A DNA stretch of 64,000 bases from Avoscillospira_A sp052117125 (GTDB taxonomy: Bacteria; Bacillota; Clostridia; Oscillospirales; Oscillospiraceae): NCBI RefSeq assembly GCF_052117125.1, contig NZ_JBQKJT010000005.1:1-64000 (forward strand), given 5' to 3'. The first letter of the stretch is position 1, and every line of letters begins with the position of its first letter. Below, one piece after another: positions 59,996-64,000 of the stretch. Made by a program: the position numbers and the translations under genes. The notes beneath the pieces were generated by a model, which worked only from the letters and a program-made list of their open reading frames with translations, did no database searches and was not told the origin of the DNA.

Positions 59996-61462
59996 ATGAA
60001 AAACAGAGAGAGACTCCCGCAGCTTCTGCTGCTGGTACTGCTGCTGGCCTTTTTCCTGGTGCAGCTGCCCCATCTCAATAACGCCCCCTGGGAGTATTAC
60101 GACAGCTGGCGGCAGACCGACACCTATACCCTGGCCCAGAATTTCGTCCGCTACGACGGCAACCCGTTCCATCCGCAGTTCAACTATGATGGCACCGGCG
60201 ACAACTTCGTGCAGCTGGAACTGCAAATTCTGCCCTGGCTGGCATCCCTGATCTACCGTATGATGGGCGACGACCCCTACTGGGTCATGCGGCTGATGAG
60301 TATGCTGTGTTTCCTGGGCTCGGCCGTGTTTGTCTATGCCCTGGGGGGACGAATGCTGAAAACGCCCTGGGCCGGTCTGGCGGCTGCGGCGGTTTATCTG
60401 GTTCTGCCCATCAACGTCCTCTATGGCCGGGCCATTATGCCCGAGTCCGTGGCCCTTTTGTTCTACACCGGGGCCGTGTGGTTATTCCTCCGATGGTATG
60501 AGGAGAACAGGACCCCTTCCCTGCTGATTTCAGCGGTGTTTATGGCAATTGCCATCATGGAGAAGACGCCGACGGCGTTTGCCGGCCTGATGATTGTGGT
60601 GCTGTACTTTGTCAAGTGCCGGACAAAAACCTTCCGGGACTGGCGGTTCTATGCCTACGGCGTGATATCCCTGGGGATTCCCCTGCTGTACTACTGGGTA
60701 GCGGCCCAGATCGCCACCTTTACCTTTGTGGAGGGCATCGCGGAAAACCACATCTTCACCAAGATGTTTACGGCCCTGTTCACGCCGGAGGCCCGGCAGT
60801 TTTTCGATACCCAGCTCCCCTACTTCTTCACCTGGCCTGCCGTCTTTGCGGCGGTTGTGGGGCTGGTCTTGTGCCTGATTCGGCGGCGGGGGGCGCTATC
60901 CCTGTGGGCCATTGCCATGATTCTGGAAGCGGCCACCATTGTGGCGGTCATTCGCCTGGGTTACTATCTGATTTTCCTGTCCCCCCTGGTGGCGCTGCTG
61001 ACGGCGGCCTGGGTGCCGGAGCTGGCCCGTTTCCGCAAGGCCGGATGGGCGGCGGCAACGGCGGTGGTCTGCGCGGTGGCGGCTTTTGCCGGGTGGCACA
61101 GCCTGGAAACGGCCCGGACCGTGGTGGACGTCAAGGACACCATCACCCAACAGGCGGAGATCATTCAAAGCGTGACGGCGAAGGGCGATTGCGTGGCCAT
61201 TGCTGCTTCGGACCCGGTTTTGCTGGGGGCCTGTGAGCGCATGGGATACCGGGCCAACATCCGTTATTATGATTACATCCCCACAGAACCGGCGGCGGAG
61301 CTGGATTACTACCGCAATCACGGCGTCCGGTGGTTCATCGCCCCCGGCGGACAGGTGGCGGGACAGGACGGCGAAGCGTATATGCAACTGCTCCGGGACA
61401 CCTGTGAGACTGCATGGGATGACGAATTGTGTACCATTTTTGATCTGGAGGCGGCCAAATGA
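59996..61462 (+). CDS. GT39/ArnT-like membrane glycosyltransferase
   Basis: The 488-residue protein has a GT-C layout: a first helix LPQLLLLVLLLAFFLVQL, an external loop with acidic residues (WEYYDSWRQTDTYTL), about ten further helices and a soluble C-terminal domain. Such enzymes transfer sugars from undecaprenyl-phosphate donors outside the membrane. It starts six bases after the FemX gene and overlaps the GtrA gene by four bases. GtrA plus a GT2 enzyme next to it would make and flip the lipid-linked donor. Confidence 0.85.
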   Translation: MKNRERLPQLLLLVLLLAFFLVQLPHLNNAPWEYYDSWRQTDTYTLAQNFVRYDGNPFHPQFNYDGTGDNFVQLELQILPWLASLIYRMMGDDPYWVMRLMSMLCFLGSAVFVYALGGRMLKTPWAGLAAAAVYLVLPINVLYGRAIMPESVALLFYTGAVWLFLRWYEENRTPSLLISAVFMAIAIMEKTPTAFAGLMIVVLYFVKCRTKTFRDWRFYAYGVISLGIPLLYYWVAAQIATFTFVEGIAENHIFTKMFTALFTPEARQFFDTQLPYFFTWPAVFAAVVGLVLCLIRRRGALSLWAIAMILEAATIVAVIRLGYYLIFLSPLVALLTAAWVPELARFRKAGWAAATAVVCAVAAFAGWHSLETARTVVDVKDTITQQAEIIQSVTAKGDCVAIAASDPVLLGACERMGYRANIRYYDYIPTEPAAELDYYRNHGVRWFIAPGGQVAGQDGEAYMQLLRDTCETAWDDELCTIFDLEAAK

Positions 61463-61893
61463 TGCAAGGGCTGTTACAGCGATATCGAAAATTACCGCCC
61501 ATGGCAAAATATCTGGCGATCTCCGTTTTTGTGACGGTCATTGACACGGTGGTGGTGTGGATTTTATCCATGCAGTTGTCGGTGAATCTGACGGCGGCCA
61601 ACACCGCCGGCGTCATTGTGGGTCAGATCATCCACTATACCATGGCATCGGGGCAAGTCTTCGACATGGAGTTCGGGCCCATTGGCGCCGTGATCTATTT
61701 CGGCACGTTTGTCCTGGGACTGCTGCTGGCCAACTGGATTATTACCACGGCGTTCAGCTTCAGCGTGGGACTGCTGGGCGATCATCTGGCCTTTTTGTTT
61801 GCCAAGGGCTGCTCCATTGTGGGCCCCTTCTTTGCACTGTATTTCCTTAGAAAATTCCTGTATGGATTGGTAAAAAGGAGAAAAAACCAATGA
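61459..61893 (+). CDS. GtrA-family membrane protein
   Basis: The 144-residue protein has four membrane helices with the GtrA pattern KYLAISVFVTVIDTVVVWIL and a last segment FAKGCSIVGPFFALYFLRKFLY. GtrA proteins are thought to move undecaprenyl-phosphate-linked sugars across the membrane. It overlaps both neighbours by four bases, so the three glycosylation genes are tightly coupled. Confidence 0.9.
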   Translation: MMQGLLQRYRKLPPMAKYLAISVFVTVIDTVVVWILSMQLSVNLTAANTAGVIVGQIIHYTMASGQVFDMEFGPIGAVIYFGTFVLGLLLANWIITTAFSFSVGLLGDHLAFLFAKGCSIVGPFFALYFLRKFLYGLVKRRKNQ

Positions 61894-62642
61894 ATACCAT
61901 GTTTGCCTGCCTGCCCTGCTACAACGAGGAGCAGAATATTGTCCCTCTGGTGGAGGGTTGGCTGGCCCAGGAGGACCAGCTCCAGCGCCGCGGCTACCGG
62001 CTGGAAGTGGTGGCGATTGACGATAAAAGCACCGACGCCACCTTGGAGAAGATGCAGGCTCTGGCGGCGGAGCATCCCCAGGTCACTGTGGTGGCCCACC
62101 CGGAAAACCGGAACCTGGGCGGCGGCCTCAACACCGCCGTGGACTATGTGTTGTCCCATGGCGGGCCCGGCGACGTCATGGCCGTCATGGACGGCGACAA
62201 CACCCACGACCCCTGTTACGTCCATGCTATGCTGGACAAGCTGCGGAGCGCCGACGTGGTCATCGCGTCCCGGTATCAGTCGGGGGCGGAAATCCACGGT
62301 GTACCCCGCCACCGGCTGTTCCTCAGCGACGGGGCCAAGGCCTACTATACCATGATGCTCTCGGTGCCAAAGGTCCGGGATTATACCTGCGGTTACCGGC
62401 TTTATAAGTTCGCGGCTTTGCAGAAGGCACGGCAGCAGTACGGCAGCCGCCTGATCACTCAGCGGTCCTTTGCCTGCATGATGGAGCTGCTCTATAAGCT
62501 CCACCGCTGCGGCTGCACCTTTGATGAGGTGCCCTTCTCTCTGCGCTACGACAATAAGGGCGGCGAGAGCAAAATGCGGGTCCTGCGGACCATGAAGGAC
62601 AGTCTGAAAACGGCCTGGCTCCTGCGCCGGGATAAACTGTAA
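61890..62642 (+). CDS. Family 2 glycosyltransferase
   Basis: The 250-residue cytosolic enzyme has the GT-A start FACLPCYNEEQNIVPLVEG and the donor motif VVAIDDKSTDATLEKMQ, with DGDNTHDP as the DxD-type metal site. It resembles enzymes that charge undecaprenyl or dolichyl phosphate with a sugar. AAAAGGAG precedes the ATG, which overlaps gtrA. No C-terminal membrane domain is present. Confidence 0.92.
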   Translation: MNTMFACLPCYNEEQNIVPLVEGWLAQEDQLQRRGYRLEVVAIDDKSTDATLEKMQALAAEHPQVTVVAHPENRNLGGGLNTAVDYVLSHGGPGDVMAVMDGDNTHDPCYVHAMLDKLRSADVVIASRYQSGAEIHGVPRHRLFLSDGAKAYYTMMLSVPKVRDYTCGYRLYKFAALQKARQQYGSRLITQRSFACMMELLYKLHRCGCTFDEVPFSLRYDNKGGESKMRVLRTMKDSLKTAWLLRRDKL

Positions 62643-62668
62643 TCCATCACCAGAAGGAGGGGTAGGCC

Positions 62669-63757
62669 ATGCGGGCCTATGTAGTAGAGAAAGAGACGCT
62701 GCAAAGCAATATCCGGGCCATTTTGCAGCGGGCCGGAGATGTGCCGGTGTGGGCTGTCCTCAAGGGCGACGGCTACGGCCTGGGGATCGTGCCCTTTGCC
62801 AAAATGCTGCGGGAGCAGGGCGTCACCCACTTCTGCGTCACAGAACTGCGGGAGGCCAAGGCGCTGCGCCAGGCGGGCTTTACAGAGGAAGCCATTCTGA
62901 TGCTACAGCCCACGGTGGAGCGGGAGATTCTGGAGCAGCTTCTGGACCTCCATGTGATTTGCACCGTGTCCAGCCGCGACGACGCCGTGGTGCTCAACGG
63001 CATTGCCAACGAGAAAGACATGGTGGCCGAGGCCCACATTAAAATCGACGTGGGGATGGGCCGCTACGGCTTTCTCCCCAAGGAGATGGACAAGATCCTC
63101 TCCATCTATGAGTATATGGACGGCATTGCCGTCTCCGGCATTTATACCCACTTCCCTATGGCCTTCTGCTCGGAGAAAAAAACCCGGGAGCAGTTTGAAC
63201 AGTTTACCTATGTCTTGGACCAGATCACCGGCCGGGGATTTGAGACGGGAACGCCCCACTGCTGCAACTCGGCGGCGTTCTTCCGCTGGAAGGATATGTA
63301 CCTGGGCGGCGTCCGTATTGGCTCGGCCTGGCTGGGCCGCATCAATGTCCGGGGCCATAACCTGCGGCGGGTGGGCTACTGCGTAGCCCGGGTCCAAGAG
63401 ATTCATTGGGTGCCAAAAGGCGGCACCACCGGCTATGGCGGTGCGTGGCGGGCCAAAAAGCCTACGCGGCTGGCAGCGGTGCCCGTGGGCTGGTATCACG
63501 GTTTCGGCGTGGAGTATGGCCGGGACAGCTTCCGGTTCCGGGACTGCATCCGGGGCAGCCTGTCGCTTCTCAAGGTGTTTTTGCAGCGAAAAAAATTGAC
63601 AGTCCGCATCGGCGACCAACGGTGTCCCGTTCGGGGCCATGTGGGGATGCTCCACTGTATGGTGGATGTGACCGACGTGGACTGCCATGCCGGGGACCCG
63701 GTGCTGTTGGATATCAACCCTTTGGTGCAGAAAGGCATGGATGTCGTATTCCGCTGA
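62669..63757 (+). CDS. Alanine-racemase-like PLP enzyme, divergent
   Basis: Most alanine racemase landmarks are present: PLP lysine in AVLKGDGYGLG, KIDVGMGRYGF, CCNSAAF and the tyrosine in TTGYGGAWRA before PVGWYHGFG. The usual lysine motif would read KANAYGHG, so the histidine is missing here, the Met-Asp pair near the C-terminus reads ML, and the conserved C-terminal tyrosine region is not visible. It ends the FemX/glycosyltransferase operon, which suggests a D-amino acid used in the envelope rather than the housekeeping alr. GGAGGGG precedes the ATG. Confidence 0.85.
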   Translation: MRAYVVEKETLQSNIRAILQRAGDVPVWAVLKGDGYGLGIVPFAKMLREQGVTHFCVTELREAKALRQAGFTEEAILMLQPTVEREILEQLLDLHVICTVSSRDDAVVLNGIANEKDMVAEAHIKIDVGMGRYGFLPKEMDKILSIYEYMDGIAVSGIYTHFPMAFCSEKKTREQFEQFTYVLDQITGRGFETGTPHCCNSAAFFRWKDMYLGGVRIGSAWLGRINVRGHNLRRVGYCVARVQEIHWVPKGGTTGYGGAWRAKKPTRLAAVPVGWYHGFGVEYGRDSFRFRDCIRGSLSLLKVFLQRKKLTVRIGDQRCPVRGHVGMLHCMVDVTDVDCHAGDPVLLDINPLVQKGMDVVFR

Positions 63758-63829
63758 ACCACATCCTTGAACAACGGTGTGCCGGGGATATCATGCGTTC
63801 TGCGGCAGGAGTACTTCATTTCATACAGT

Positions 63830-63864
63830 ATCGCCAACAAGTGTATGCTTGTTGGCGATTTTTT
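63830..63864 (+). terminator. Terminator after the racemase-like gene
   Basis: ATCGCCAACAAG and its complement form a 12-bp stem with a 6-base loop, followed by a T run. Confidence 0.93.
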
Positions 63865-63876
63865 GTCAGGCGTTTT

Positions 63877-63904
63877 TTGAAAATGGAGTAACAACACGTA
63901 TAGA
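63877..63904 (+). promoter_or_regulatory. Promoter near the window end
   Basis: TTGAAA (63877-63882), a 16-base spacer and TATAGA (63899-63904), just before a ribosome-binding site. Confidence 0.55.
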
Positions 63905-63926
63905 GAAACGGCTTTCCGGAGGAACC

Positions 63927-64000
63927 ATGCTGCCGCTGCTGGTGCGGCTTGCCCTGCCTCTACCGCGCAGAGGGCGGCGCACAGGGGGTATCTCCAGGGC
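63927..64000 (+). CDS. Possible start of an unidentified gene (runs off the window end)
   Basis: An ATG at 63927 follows CCGGAGGA and a promoter-like element. The open frame MLPLLVRLALPLPRRG continues to the window edge for 24 codons. It is hydrophobic then basic, so it could be an N-terminal membrane segment. Too little is visible to name it or to be certain that it is real. Confidence 0.35.
   Translation, partial: MLPLLVRLALPLPRRGRRTGGISR

Overview
The window looks like the replication-origin region of a spore-forming, moderately GC-rich member of the Clostridia, most like the Oscillospiraceae (an inference from gene content and protein style; I cannot name a genus). The markers are dnaA-dnaN-yaaA-recF-remB-gyrB-gyrA on the plus strand, rpmH-rnpA-yidD-yidC-jag nearby, an SleL-like spore-cortex enzyme, an SLH protein, hybrid-cluster protein and a minimal SufCB iron-sulfur system. 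No rRNA, tRNA or CRISPR array was seen.

Layout. 0-1.7 kb: the tail of an IS4-family transposase followed by a chemotaxis receptor that has lost its 5' end. 1.7-14.05 kb (minus strand): a complete branched-chain amino acid operon, ilvB-ilvN-ilvC-ilvD-AAA ATPase-ilvA-leuA-leuC-leuD-leuB, read from one strong promoter through a T-box leader. 14.09-15.4 kb: a small accessory patch with a divergent HTH / Arc-type repressor pair and, beside it, what I read as a complete type III toxin-antitoxin locus of the CptIN kind (promoter, two 45-nt pseudoknot repeats, terminator, ToxN-like toxin). 15.4-24.5 kb: metG, a UvrD-type helicase, a sodium symporter, pyk and an orphan KdpDE-type two-component pair. 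24.6-27.1 kb: a wall-lysis cluster (SleL-like glucosaminidase, r1t-type holin, amidase). 27.2-30.5 kb: ung, a DnaA-box region, rlmH and the minimal SufBC pair. 30.7-44.9 kb: the dnaA-to-gyrA block with a probable bipartite origin, an SHOCT protein, hemW and the rpmH-to-jag block. 45-52.5 kb: SLH protein, hcp and a BFD-like ferredoxin, an EamA transporter, a MATE pump with divergent MarR, a second dense DnaA-box cluster, tadA and a cupin. 52.5-58.1 kb: uvrA-radC-uvrB. 58.3-63.8 kb: a membrane protein, then a FemX / glycosyltransferase / GtrA / racemase operon that looks like envelope modification.

Working together. The left part is transcribed mostly leftward and the dnaA-to-jag part rightward, as expected for genes leaving an origin near 32 kb. 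The ilv-leu genes cover isoleucine, valine and leucine synthesis from threonine and pyruvate except the final transamination, and would be induced together when the cognate tRNA is uncharged. UvrA and UvrB sit in one operon with RadC. The strongest candidates for novelty are the type III toxin-antitoxin locus at 14.67-15.37 kb, the remote DnaA-box cluster at 51.4-51.6 kb, the palindrome over the uvrA promoter and the dispersed intergenic repeat.
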